DNA of 64,000 nt from Gillisella vitis (GTDB lineage Bacteria > Pseudomonadota > Alphaproteobacteria > Rhizobiales > Rhizobiaceae): positions 1 to 64,000 of the forward strand of contig NZ_LMVL02000006.1 in NCBI RefSeq assembly GCF_001541345.2, read 5' to 3'. The position numbers were made by a program, and so were the translations under genes. The notes below the pieces were generated by a model. The model did not search any database. It had not been told where the DNA came from and was given only the letters and a program-made list of their open reading frames with translations. Shown here in pieces: positions 34,988 to 43,563 of this stretch; within the stretch, counting starts at the first letter, position 1; the number at the start of each line of letters is the position of its first letter.

Positions 34988-36010
34988 CTACTCTCCTTGT
35001 TTCTTCTGGGTCTGTGCTCGGTGCGCCTGATAAAGCGCAGGCAAGTGATCAATGACGAAGGCCGCGAAATCAGGCGTCGCCTTCCTGTCTATCGTGATTT
35101 CCAATTTGGATTTGCTTTGCGAAACCTGAGCCAATCTATCCCCATCAGGGGTCGACATAATTTCCGGAAGCCCTCGAGAGACCCGTCGAGGCTTAAGGCT
35201 GGCCAACACCGCCTTGAATCGCTCCGCAGATGGCAGCGCTTGCACTTCATTCGATAGCGCATATTTTGAGACGTCCGAGGGTGAGGGGGCCTTTTCGATA
35301 AACTCCGTGAGTTGCTGCCAACTTGGTCGGCCGACGCCTGGTGCGGGGCCGATTGCATCGATCAACTCCGGGGGGAGGGTGTCGACAAGCAGAAGCATCT
35401 TCGACAGGTTACTCTTGTCGATCGACATAGCGGCAATAACGATCTCGCGTGAAAATTGCTTATTCAAGCGATGGGCGAAACGTGCTTTCTCAATAAAGGT
35501 GAGATCCTGACGTTCGTTGTTCTCCTGGCCTTGTGCAATGACCAATTGTTCGTCGGTCAGCTCGCGAACAACCGCTTTGACCGGAAGACCTAATTCTGAA
35601 ACGGCCTGGAGCCGACGGTGACCGAAGCCGACCTGATAGCGGCCCGGCATATCCGGGTGAGGGCGCACGAGGATTGGGACCTGCTGGCCTTGGTCGCGAA
35701 TCGATTCGAGAAGTCCGTCAATATCACCAGGCATACGGTCCTGCACGAAGGATGGCTCTACGGTCGAAACATCCAATTCGACAACCGCTTGGCCTTCAGC
35801 AAGACGCCGCTCTATCTCTTCGGCGCGGCTTAGGCGATCATTCTGTTCACGCAGTGCGTTTCCAATATTCGCAGTCAGCTTTGTTGCCGGGTCGCGTTCT
35901 TTTCTGGCGACCCCGAGAAGCGGCATTGACCGCGTTTTCCCTGCACGATTGTCAGACGGCTTAACGTCTTGGGCGTCCGTCGAGACGCCAAGGATGTGCT
36001 TCCGGCTCAT
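34988..36010 (-). CDS. repB: RepB plasmid partition protein (ParB family)
   Basis: Role: binds parS centromere sites and works with RepA in plasmid segregation. Seen: 340 residues with a RepB N-terminus (MSRKHILGVSTDAQDVKPSD) and a ParB/Sulfiredoxin-like domain (LLESIRDQGQQVPILVRPHP, YQVGFGHRRLQAVSELGLPV). A helix-turn-helix follows (FSREIVIAAMSIDKSNLSKM), and then a C-terminal dimer region. Its start overlaps the repA stop by four bases (ATGA). Same transcript as repA and repC. Confidence 0.95.
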   Translation of the reverse strand: MSRKHILGVSTDAQDVKPSDNRAGKTRSMPLLGVARKERDPATKLTANIGNALREQNDRLSRAEEIERRLAEGQAVVELDVSTVEPSFVQDRMPGDIDGLLESIRDQGQQVPILVRPHPDMPGRYQVGFGHRRLQAVSELGLPVKAVVRELTDEQLVIAQGQENNERQDLTFIEKARFAHRLNKQFSREIVIAAMSIDKSNLSKMLLLVDTLPPELIDAIGPAPGVGRPSWQQLTEFIEKAPSPSDVSKYALSNEVQALPSAERFKAVLASLKPRRVSRGLPEIMSTPDGDRLAQVSQSKSKLEITIDRKATPDFAAFVIDHLPALYQAHRAQTQKKQGE

Positions 36011-37233
36011 GTGGTTCTACCCCATGCTTTTTTGATCAGAGATTCAATCTCATCGTTGACGGCGTTCATAGCCTCCAAGGCGCGATCATAGGTTGATCGT
36101 GTAAATTGACCGCGTTCCACTTCAAAAAGGGTCTGGTTTGTCAGGCCCGCGTCCGAGACAGCCGTCGTTTTGAGCATTGGAAAATTAAGGACGTTTTCCC
36201 CAAAAATAGACCGGAGATAGCCCACCATCTGGTTTTGGGGGCCATCGCTCGGTTCGAAACGGGTGATAAGGTAGCGCATCCAATTGAACTTGAACTCCGC
36301 ACCGGCGCTCTCAATTTCTCTCAGCAAGTTCGATGTCATTGCCAGAAACTGGTTCATTGACATCACATCGAGCATCTGGGGATGAACCGTAACAAGGATG
36401 GATGTCGCGGCCGTCAAAGCTGACAGCGTGAGGTAACCGAGTTGCGGAGGGCAATCGATGACGACGACATCATAATTATCTGCAATGTCTTCAATCGCTT
36501 GACTGATGCGACCATAGAAGAGCGTGTCACCTTCCTTGCGCTTCATCAAGGCGCGGGGCGTGTCATGCTCAAATTCCATAAGTTCGAGATTGCCGGGAAT
36601 GAGATGAAGGTCAGGAATATACGTTCCTCGAACGACCTGTTCGATTGGCACTTGCTCATCATCATATCTGATGGCGCCATAGAGGGTCTCGTTTGGACCG
36701 ACGTCCGTCTCCGGTTGGCTGCCAAAGAGCGCAGACAAGCTTGCCTGAGGATCGAGATCGATAGCAAGCACTCGGTAGCCGCGCATTGCGAGATATTGAG
36801 CCAAATGCGCGGCGGTGGTCGTTTTGCCCGAGCCACCTTTGAAATTCATGACCGAAATGACTTGAAGCTGCTCGCCGTCTCGACGATGCGGAAGGTAGCG
36901 ACGGTTTCCACGACCGATCTGGTCCATATGCTTGCGGATCACGTGGATATCTTCAATCGAGAAAATGCGCCGGCCCCCAGGGCTCATGCTGACATTCAAC
37001 TCTGGCATTTCTGAAGCAATCTGCCTTAGATAAGACTCCCCAACGCCAAGCAACTTAGACGCTTCAGAGGGGCCGAAGGTCCTAATCCCCTTTTCGGAGG
37101 TCGGCGGGAAAACTTTCAAATGATGTGCTTGCAACTGGCTGGAAAGCGCGTCGGCGTGACGCTCCATCAAGGCAGTCAACCCCTCAATCACGGCCTCAGT
37201 TTTCGGGGCGATCTTCGCCATGTCAAAACCCAT
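36007..37233 (-). CDS. repA: RepA plasmid partition ATPase (ParA family)
   Basis: Role: partition ATPase and autorepressor of the repABC operon. Seen: 408 residues. An N-terminal helix-turn-helix (FGPSEASKLLGVGESYLRQI) is typical of plasmid ParA proteins that bind DNA. It is followed by the deviant Walker A MNFKGGSGKTTTAAHLAQYL near residue 130, A' motif DLDPQASLSALFG, and Walker B VVVIDCPPQLGYLTL near residue 245. Two starts are possible, 37233 (MGFDMAK) and 37221 (MAKIAPK). A perfect 12-bp inverted repeat just upstream is a likely RepA operator. Confidence 0.95.
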   Translation of the reverse strand: MGFDMAKIAPKTEAVIEGLTALMERHADALSSQLQAHHLKVFPPTSEKGIRTFGPSEASKLLGVGESYLRQIASEMPELNVSMSPGGRRIFSIEDIHVIRKHMDQIGRGNRRYLPHRRDGEQLQVISVMNFKGGSGKTTTAAHLAQYLAMRGYRVLAIDLDPQASLSALFGSQPETDVGPNETLYGAIRYDDEQVPIEQVVRGTYIPDLHLIPGNLELMEFEHDTPRALMKRKEGDTLFYGRISQAIEDIADNYDVVVIDCPPQLGYLTLSALTAATSILVTVHPQMLDVMSMNQFLAMTSNLLREIESAGAEFKFNWMRYLITRFEPSDGPQNQMVGYLRSIFGENVLNFPMLKTTAVSDAGLTNQTLFEVERGQFTRSTYDRALEAMNAVNDEIESLIKKAWGRTT

Positions 37234-37241
37234 TTTTTGCT

Positions 37242-37298
37242 ATCGGCGCTAATTTTCGCGAAACCAGTAAAACTTCGCCATTAATCATTAGCGCCGAT
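37242..37298. promoter_or_regulatory. Inverted repeat upstream of repA, candidate RepA operator
   Basis: ATCGGCGCTAAT (37242-37253) and ATTAGCGCCGAT (37287-37298) are perfect inverses 33 bases apart, directly upstream of the repA start. RepA, with RepB, is known to repress its own promoter in this plasmid family. The centre-to-centre distance of 45 bases is about four helical turns, so both sites would face the same side of the DNA. Confidence 0.6.
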
Positions 37299-37562
37299 TC
37301 GGATTTTCGAGCAAGGAGTTTTAGGTTAGCAAAAGGTTAACGCGACCTTGCCACATTGAACTTTCCTACCTATTTCACAATAGTTATCTGATATTTAGAC
37401 AGATTCTCGACCCTAGCACCAGCTTTAACAAAATGCAGATTTGCAGGATCGAAACGTTGTTTTGCACAGGCGTAGCAAGGTTTTGCATCGCCACGCCGCG
37501 CCGAATCCCACACGAGTTATACCAAGGCTCGAAGATGCTGACGCATCCTCGCCTTGAAGGGA

Positions 37563-37605
37563 TTGCGAATATCTCAAATGCATCAGTGGTTTGAGATATT
37601 CGCAA
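37563..37605. repeat. Perfect 16-bp-arm hairpin upstream of repABC
   Basis: TTGCGAATATCTCAAA (37563-37578) and TTTGAGATATTCGCAA (37590-37605) with an 11-base loop. No T-run follows, so it is not a simple terminator. Confidence 0.85.
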
Positions 37606-37609
37606 ACGG

Positions 37610-37644
37610 AATACGATGAGTCATATTCAATGACTCTTCGTATT
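37610..37644. repeat. Second hairpin, 15-bp arms with one mismatch
   Basis: AATACGATGAGTCAT (37610-37624) and ATGACTCTTCGTATT (37630-37644) around ATTCA. It starts four bases after the first hairpin but has an unrelated stem sequence. Confidence 0.8.
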
Positions 37645-37700
37645 ACGCGGTAATTTCAGGAAAAGCGTCTCTGATGCCGGTCAAAAGGGGAGAGGAGGGG

Positions 37701-37970
37701 CTACCTGTCACCGCAACCGACCGATAGGACGGCGGCTCTGTCAAATATCGAGGGAAGTGTAGAAATGAGAATTGGCTCCTTAACCGCGATGCACATATGG
37801 GCCGTGTGCAAGACAGCGTGGATCATCTCCTCGTCAGCACGACTGGCGCTAATGAAAACTCGCTGAAAATGCGACCTCCACTCGGCTGCCAAGCGGAGCA
37901 TATCGATCGCTTGTGGTCGACAAAAGACTTTGAATATTCCGCCCTCGATCCGACTCTTAAATGCCAGCAT
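37701..37970 (-). CDS. Small open frame of unknown function
   Basis: Seen: 89 codons from ATG at 37970 (MLAFKSRIEGGIFKVFCRPQ), 53 bases after the RND pump gene on the same strand, with an AGG-containing sequence upstream of the start. It has four Cys and mixed hydrophobic and charged segments, no signal peptide and no family I recognise. It may be a real downstream gene of the efflux operon or a chance frame; the rest of 37234-38023 holds the repA operator and the two hairpins. Confidence 0.3.
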   Translation of the reverse strand: MLAFKSRIEGGIFKVFCRPQAIDMLRLAAEWRSHFQRVFISASRADEEMIHAVLHTAHMCIAVKEPILISTLPSIFDRAAVLSVGCGDR

Positions 37971-38023
37971 AAAAGACCTAGTATAGGTTCATCGCCAAAG
38001 AATTACGACACGACCATTTCCTG

Positions 38024-41000
38024 TTAAACCGACACACTTAGTCTCTGTTTTTTTCGCTGACGCAACTGATCGAGCAGCAAGTAAATCACCGGCGTCGTAT
38101 AAAGGGTGAGTAACTGGCTGACCAGCAGACCACCAACTATGGCGTAACCTAACGGTTGGCGCAGTTCCGATCCGGAGCCGTGACCAATTGCAAGGGGAAG
38201 GCCGCCCAAAAGGGCCGCCATAGTGGTCATGAGGATCGGACGAAACCGCATATGCGCTGCTTTGACAATCGCCTCTTCGCTGCTCAACCCTTCGTTCTTC
38301 TCGGCGTTAATCGCAAAATCAACCAGCATGATACCGTTTTTCTTGACGATCCCGATCAGCAGAATAACCCCGATCATCGCCACAAGCCCAAAATCGAATC
38401 CCGCCACTTGCAACGCCAGAAGCGCGCCGAGCCCAGCCGAGGGCAGGGTTGAAAGGATTGTCAGCGGATGGATAAGGCTTTCGTAGAGAACGCCGAGGAT
38501 GATGTAGACCACGACAAGCGATGCAAGGATCAAGAACGGCACGGTTGCCAGTGATTCCTGAAAAGCCTTGGCGCTGCCCGAAAAACTCGCCTGCAACGAT
38601 GCTGGCGGGTGCATGGTGGCCACCGCATTTTCGATTGCGGCTGTCGCCTCACCAAGCGCAACATTCGGGGCAAGATTGAAAGATACGGTCACCGCTGGTG
38701 ATTGCCCTTGATGGGAAATGGACACTGGTGAGACGCCATTGGTCGTCCATTTGGCAACCACGGAAAGCGGGATCAGCGTTCCATTATTAGCTCTCAACGA
38801 CAGGCGATCCAGTGTGGCGATATCCCGCTGCAGGTTTGGCAACACTTCCAGAACAACGTGGAACGTATCGCTCTGTGTGGAATAAGAGGCGACCTGACGC
38901 TGCCCAAAGGCGTCATAAAGGGTTTCATCGATGGTCGATGGCATCACCCCGTAAAGGGTGGCGGCAGCACGATCAATATGAATGGACAGGTTTGGCGCCT
39001 CGGCCTGCTGGTCGTTACCAACATCCCGCAATTGCGGCAATCCCTGCAACCGACTAGTGATTTTCGTGGACCAAGTCGCCAGTTCTGCAATATTGCCATC
39101 TTGAAGCGTGTATTGGTACTGGGTTTTGGCAGGCCGTGCACCAATATTGATATCCTGCGCTGACTGCATGAACAGCTTTATGCCCTGCTGAACATTCAAA
39201 GCTTCACCAAGCCGATCGATGACCTGCTTTGCGCTCACGCCGCGCTCCGAAAGCGGTTTCAGCGTGATGTTGACATGTCCCTGATTGAGAGCATTGCCGC
39301 CATTACCACCACCAATGTCCATAAACACGCTGTAGACGGCAGGATCTTTCAGAATAATAGCACTGACACGTTCCTGGAGCTTCGCCATTTCACTGAACGA
39401 GATGTCGGGAGATGCTTGAGATAAGCCCGCGATAAAGCCGGTATCCTGCTCAGGAAAAAAACCCTTCGGTGCAATTACAAACAGATAACCGGTCGCAACA
39501 ATCGTGCCGATGAAAACCGCAAGTGTCATGTAACGATGGCGAATAACCGGCGTCAGGCTGCGGGCATAAAGCGAGAGAAGCCAATTAAAAAATGCCTCCC
39601 CAGCACGATAGAAGCGTCCGCGCCGCTGGGGAGGCGTCGCTCGTATGAAGCGTGAGGCCAGCATGGGTGTCAATGTCAGTGATACAAAGGCCGAGATGGC
39701 AATGGCAATGGTCAGCGTAACTGCAAACTCTCGAAACAATCGCCCAACAATGCCGCCGAGCAACAGGATCGGAATAAGCACGGCAATCAGCGACAAACTG
39801 ATGGAAATGATCGTGAAGCCGATTTCGCCAGCGCCTTTGCGCGCTGCATCCACAGGCGGCATGCCATCCTCAATGTGGCGGGCAATGTTTTCAAGCATGA
39901 CAATGGCGTCGTCCACGACAAAGCCGACAGCAACAACCAGTGCCATGAGCGATAAATTGTCGAGACTGAAGCCCAGCACCCACATAGGTGCTAGCGAACC
40001 AACCAGCGCAATAGGCAGAGTGAGCACAGGAATAATGGTAGTGCTCACACTGCGCAGAAACAGAAAAATCACCAGAACCACAAGGCCAACGGTGAGCATC
40101 AAGGTGAACTGCACGTCATCGACGGAGGCGCGAATGGTCGTGGTTCTGTCCGTCACCAATTCCAGCTTGATGGATCGTGGCAAAGAGGCTTGAAGGGCAG
40201 GGAGCTGTGATTTGACCGCATCGACTACGGCAATGACATTGGCTCCCGGTTGACGAAACACGTCCAGCGCTATGCCCCGCGTATTGTTGGTCCAATGGGC
40301 CATTTTGGCGTCTTCTGCGCCATCGACAGCCTGACCAATATCCCGGATGCGGACCGGCCCGCCATTGCGATAAGCAATGACGGCATCGTTCCATTCCGCA
40401 CTGCTTGAAATCTGATCGTTTGTGTAAATTGGAAAACTACGGGTTGGATCGTCGATATTGCCCTTGGGCGCACTCAAGCTGAGATTACCGATCGCGGTGC
40501 GCACGTCTTCAAGCGTCACATCAGACTGTGCCAAGCGACCTGGATCGACCGCGATACGGATTGCAGGCTTTTGTTTGCCGCCAATATTCACGTAAGCGAC
40601 ACCGGAGACCTGGCCGATCTTCGACGCCACATTGCGCTCGATATATTCGTCGAGTTCGGGCAATGTCAGGCTGTCTGAGCTTGCCGAAAGCTGCATGATC
40701 GGGGCATCTGCCGGATTGACCTTATGGACTGTTGGCAGCGAAGACATGTCTTTAGGCAATTGCCCTGAGGCCTCGCTGATTGCTGTTTGCACATCGCTCG
40801 CTGCCGTCTGGATGTTCTCATCGAGAGAGAATTGAACCGTGATCGATGTTGTCCCGAGCGAGCTGGTCGAGGTCATTTCCGCGATGCCACTGACCCGGGA
40901 CAAGGCCTGTTCGATAGGCTGGGCAACACTTGCCGCCATGGTATCCGGAGAGGCCCCAGGCAGGCTTGCCGCGATTTGCACCGTAGGAAAATCGATCTGC

Positions 41001-41155
41001 GGCAGTGCCGATACCGGCATAAAAGGATAGCAGATGGCGCCAATCAGGAATATCCCGACCATAATCAGTCCGGTAGCGACCGGGTGATCGATAAAAAAGT
41101 CAAAGAAGCTGGATTTTCTTGGCTGTTCGCTTTTAACACTACCAGCCAATGTCAT
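38024..41155 (-). CDS. RND multidrug efflux pump, inner-membrane subunit (MdtB/MdtC/AcrB-like)
   Basis: Role: proton-driven export of drugs or other amphipathic compounds. Seen: starting at ATG 41155 (MTLAGSVKSEQPRKSSFFDF) 1043 residues, normal for the family. N-terminal FFIDHPVATGLIMVGIFLIG begins span 1. The periplasmic porter starts LPQIDFPTVQIAASLPGASP. The proton-relay Asp pair is in VGFVVDDAIVMLENIARHIE at span 4, and the Lys in GIVKKNGIMLVDFAINAEKN at span 10. A four-base overlap (ATGA) with the adaptor stop fixes the start; the frame to 41200 is too long. No outer-membrane factor gene is adjacent, so the pump must borrow one. Confidence 0.95.
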   Translation of the reverse strand: MTLAGSVKSEQPRKSSFFDFFIDHPVATGLIMVGIFLIGAICYPFMPVSALPQIDFPTVQIAASLPGASPDTMAASVAQPIEQALSRVSGIAEMTSTSSLGTTSITVQFSLDENIQTAASDVQTAISEASGQLPKDMSSLPTVHKVNPADAPIMQLSASSDSLTLPELDEYIERNVASKIGQVSGVAYVNIGGKQKPAIRIAVDPGRLAQSDVTLEDVRTAIGNLSLSAPKGNIDDPTRSFPIYTNDQISSSAEWNDAVIAYRNGGPVRIRDIGQAVDGAEDAKMAHWTNNTRGIALDVFRQPGANVIAVVDAVKSQLPALQASLPRSIKLELVTDRTTTIRASVDDVQFTLMLTVGLVVLVIFLFLRSVSTTIIPVLTLPIALVGSLAPMWVLGFSLDNLSLMALVVAVGFVVDDAIVMLENIARHIEDGMPPVDAARKGAGEIGFTIISISLSLIAVLIPILLLGGIVGRLFREFAVTLTIAIAISAFVSLTLTPMLASRFIRATPPQRRGRFYRAGEAFFNWLLSLYARSLTPVIRHRYMTLAVFIGTIVATGYLFVIAPKGFFPEQDTGFIAGLSQASPDISFSEMAKLQERVSAIILKDPAVYSVFMDIGGGNGGNALNQGHVNITLKPLSERGVSAKQVIDRLGEALNVQQGIKLFMQSAQDINIGARPAKTQYQYTLQDGNIAELATWSTKITSRLQGLPQLRDVGNDQQAEAPNLSIHIDRAAATLYGVMPSTIDETLYDAFGQRQVASYSTQSDTFHVVLEVLPNLQRDIATLDRLSLRANNGTLIPLSVVAKWTTNGVSPVSISHQGQSPAVTVSFNLAPNVALGEATAAIENAVATMHPPASLQASFSGSAKAFQESLATVPFLILASLVVVYIILGVLYESLIHPLTILSTLPSAGLGALLALQVAGFDFGLVAMIGVILLIGIVKKNGIMLVDFAINAEKNEGLSSEEAIVKAAHMRFRPILMTTMAALLGGLPLAIGHGSGSELRQPLGYAIVGGLLVSQLLTLYTTPVIYLLLDQLRQRKKQRLSVSV

Positions 41156-42309
41156 TGGGAGACCTCGCCGGAAAGCTCGCCGATTGGCGATCCGGTCCAC
41201 GGCGTGACCGCCACCGTCACCTTGTCAGCGATGCGGGATTGTCCATCCATGACGACCTGATCACCGGCGTTGATACCATCGGTGACCAAAGCCATCGCAT
41301 CCGTAACAAAGGCCGTTTTCACGCTGCGTTTGCTGACTTTGTGATCCGCGCCAACAACGAAGGCATAGAGACCGTCACGGCCACGCGCCAGCGCCTTGTC
41401 CGGCACCACCACGCCCTTTCGCACTTCAACAGTCAATCGTGTCGCCACCGGCAGACCCGGCCAAAGCGCCCCGGTCTTGTTGTCGAATGTCGCACGCAGG
41501 TGAATAGAGCCGTTTGAGGAATCGACGGCATTATCAATGATGGTCAGCTTGCCCGTTGAAAGTTTTCTCGTACCATCCGTGGTTTCCAATTCCACATCTG
41601 CGATCCCGTCTTTTAACGCATCACGGATTTCGGCAAATCTATCACCAGGCGCAACAAAAGACACGCCTATCGGGTCCATCTGCGTCACCGTCACGATACC
41701 ATTTGTGGATGTTGTACTGACAATGCTGCCGATATCGACCTGCTTGAAGCCTGTACGTCCAGTAAAGGGAGCTAGGATCGTCGCGAAACTGAGCTGCGTT
41801 TCAGCATTCCTGATCATGGCATCATCATACTGGACGGCTGCGGTATATTGCTGATTAGCAGCATTCTTTTGCTCCATCACGGAGAGAGAGGCCACTCCTT
41901 TTTCCGCAAGGGACGCATATCGCTCCGCATCCAATTTGGCGCTTCGCAACTGCGCTTCGTCCTGTGCCTTTTTCGCCTTTGCCGACACGAGGTTAGAGAC
42001 GAGCTCGCGATTATCCAGCTTCAGCAAAACACTGCCTTTGTCGACTATCTCCCCTTCTGCGAAGGGTATCTCGACCACCTGGCCTTCGATGCGTGGTCTG
42101 ACGATAACGGACTGAAGAGGTTCGATCGTGCCGATCCCATTGATGACACGGTGCATCGTCTCCATCTTCGCCGTTATAGCCGTGACAGGAATGATAGCAT
42201 CATCCGCAGCTTGTACGGGACAGATGGATATACCAAGGGTGAGGGCGACAAGAACGGTAGAGGTAGAGAGTCTATCTTGTAATACAGCGCAAAATGAGCC
42301 CATCTTCAT
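41152..42309 (-). CDS. RND efflux periplasmic adaptor (membrane fusion protein)
   Basis: Role: links the RND pump to an outer-membrane channel. Seen: 385 residues with a signal peptide (STVLVALTLGISICPVQAAD; cleavage near AQA or QAA). A biotinyl-lipoyl domain follows (VRPRIEGQVVEIPFAEGEIV, VDKGSVLLKLDN), then a helical hairpin (AKAKKAQDEAQLRSAKLDAE), the second lipoyl half (TILAPFTGRTGFKQVDIGSI) and beta-barrel domains. GGAGAA stands nine bases before the start. First gene of a two-gene operon. A perfect palindrome about 110 bases upstream may bind the pump regulator, which is not encoded next to it. Confidence 0.93.
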   Translation of the reverse strand: MKMGSFCAVLQDRLSTSTVLVALTLGISICPVQAADDAIIPVTAITAKMETMHRVINGIGTIEPLQSVIVRPRIEGQVVEIPFAEGEIVDKGSVLLKLDNRELVSNLVSAKAKKAQDEAQLRSAKLDAERYASLAEKGVASLSVMEQKNAANQQYTAAVQYDDAMIRNAETQLSFATILAPFTGRTGFKQVDIGSIVSTTSTNGIVTVTQMDPIGVSFVAPGDRFAEIRDALKDGIADVELETTDGTRKLSTGKLTIIDNAVDSSNGSIHLRATFDNKTGALWPGLPVATRLTVEVRKGVVVPDKALARGRDGLYAFVVGADHKVSKRSVKTAFVTDAMALVTDGINAGDQVVMDGQSRIADKVTVAVTPWTGSPIGELSGEVSQ

Positions 42310-42612
42310 AAGAACTTCTCCGTCGGCGTTGCGCAGAAACGCAACACCACAATGTCGGTTCCGTTACAAATGAAAGATTAGTGACAGCACCTGGGATCAG
42401 CGATTTTTAGCACGAGATGGTAAGTTTTATCTTACCATTTGAAACTGAATCTCTGGACGCCAAAACAACTGATGCGACCACCCGGATACATCCCGCGGAA
42501 CCTCTGGGTTGACGCGAGCGACCCGATTAAAGTTCAGGTGCGTATTTTTTTGCTGGGTACAGAAGATAATGTCGCGCCTAACCAACGATGATCCAAAAGC
42601 GAAAATCAATTC
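42310..42612. other. Gap upstream of the RND operon
   Basis: Holds the promoter region of the adaptor gene and the palindrome at 42417-42438. No gene seen. Confidence 0.4.
42417..42438. promoter_or_regulatory. Palindromic operator candidate upstream of the RND efflux operon
   Basis: ATGGTAAG (42417-42424) and CTTACCAT (42431-42438) are perfect inverses around TTTTAT. The shape suits a TetR- or MarR-type repressor site. Confidence 0.5.
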
Positions 42613-43548
42613 TTACAGGGATTTTAGAAAGTGCGGCCAGCGAGGGTCGTTTATAATGGAGCGCGCGCGCATATGTTTCCAGATTCCATATTTATAGAAA
42701 TCGAAATCGAGCGTTGAAATCCGGTTCTGCACCATGGCCCAGGTGCTCCACTTTATGTCAGCCAAGGCCTTCAGCACGATGAAGCGGGCATGATAGCCGG
42801 TATCATAGTAGCCGAAGTAATCCTCGATGATTTCCCGATCGATTGCTTCCGAAAAGAACATTTCCCCACTCCAGATCGCCAGATCATAGAGGCGCTCATT
42901 GTTGGAGGCATATTCGAAATCGATGAGCTTGATCGATTTGTTCTCGCCAATCAGGAAGTTGCCGGGCATCGGATCATTGAAACAGGCAACGAGATCGAGG
43001 CCGGACGCCTCAAGAGCCATGCGTGCCTGTCTATACTGCCCTTGCAGCCATGTGTGATCAACGGGCCAATAGCCGCCCAACTCTTCCACTTGCGCATAGT
43101 GCTCGTCGATCATGTCAAAGACGGTTTTGGTCAGCGGCAGTTCTGGCGCCGCGTGAAAATCACGATAGAGGGAAACAGCTTTGTGGCGGATCTGCGGGTC
43201 GGCAAAGTCACGATGGGTGGATGGTCTGCGACCTTCGATGAATTCTGCAATTTCAATGTCCAAATGGGCGAGATAATCAAATGTGCGCGGCCCAATGCCG
43301 ATGGTTTCGGCCTGTTTGCTGGCCGCCGCCGCCGCCTTGCGGTCAATAAACATTTCCGTACCACGGCCAGGAATTTTCAGGAAATAGGAGAGGGAATCTC
43401 CTTCCACCTCAATGCGAAAATTGGTGTTGCTGATACCGCCGAGAACGGCTCGATAGCGCAGTTTACGGCCTTGCCAGCCTGCGACTTGAGTGAGTGCAGC
43501 CTCCACGGCGTGCTCGGCATCGGTGGTCGCCATACCAATTTCGTTCAT
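42613..43548 (-). CDS. Choline/ethanolamine-kinase-like phosphotransferase
   Basis: Role: ATP-dependent phosphorylation of a small alcohol or amino alcohol (inferred from the family). Seen: 311 residues. The N-terminal lobe has YRAVLGGISNTNFRIEVEGD with the Gly-rich loop and FLKIPGRGTEMFIDRK. The catalytic loop reads VACFNDPMPGNFLIGENKSI (Asp as base, Asn as metal ligand), and the second metal site is KLIDFEYASNNERLYDLAIW. This matches the LicA/choline kinase branch of the APH fold. AGGAGTAGG upstream supports the start. Last gene of the 52038-42613 operon, 15 bases after the other kinase gene. Confidence 0.85.
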   Translation of the reverse strand: MNEIGMATTDAEHAVEAALTQVAGWQGRKLRYRAVLGGISNTNFRIEVEGDSLSYFLKIPGRGTEMFIDRKAAAAASKQAETIGIGPRTFDYLAHLDIEIAEFIEGRRPSTHRDFADPQIRHKAVSLYRDFHAAPELPLTKTVFDMIDEHYAQVEELGGYWPVDHTWLQGQYRQARMALEASGLDLVACFNDPMPGNFLIGENKSIKLIDFEYASNNERLYDLAIWSGEMFFSEAIDREIIEDYFGYYDTGYHARFIVLKALADIKWSTWAMVQNRISTLDFDFYKYGIWKHMRARSIINDPRWPHFLKSL

Positions 43549-43563
43549 GATCCTACTCCTGTT

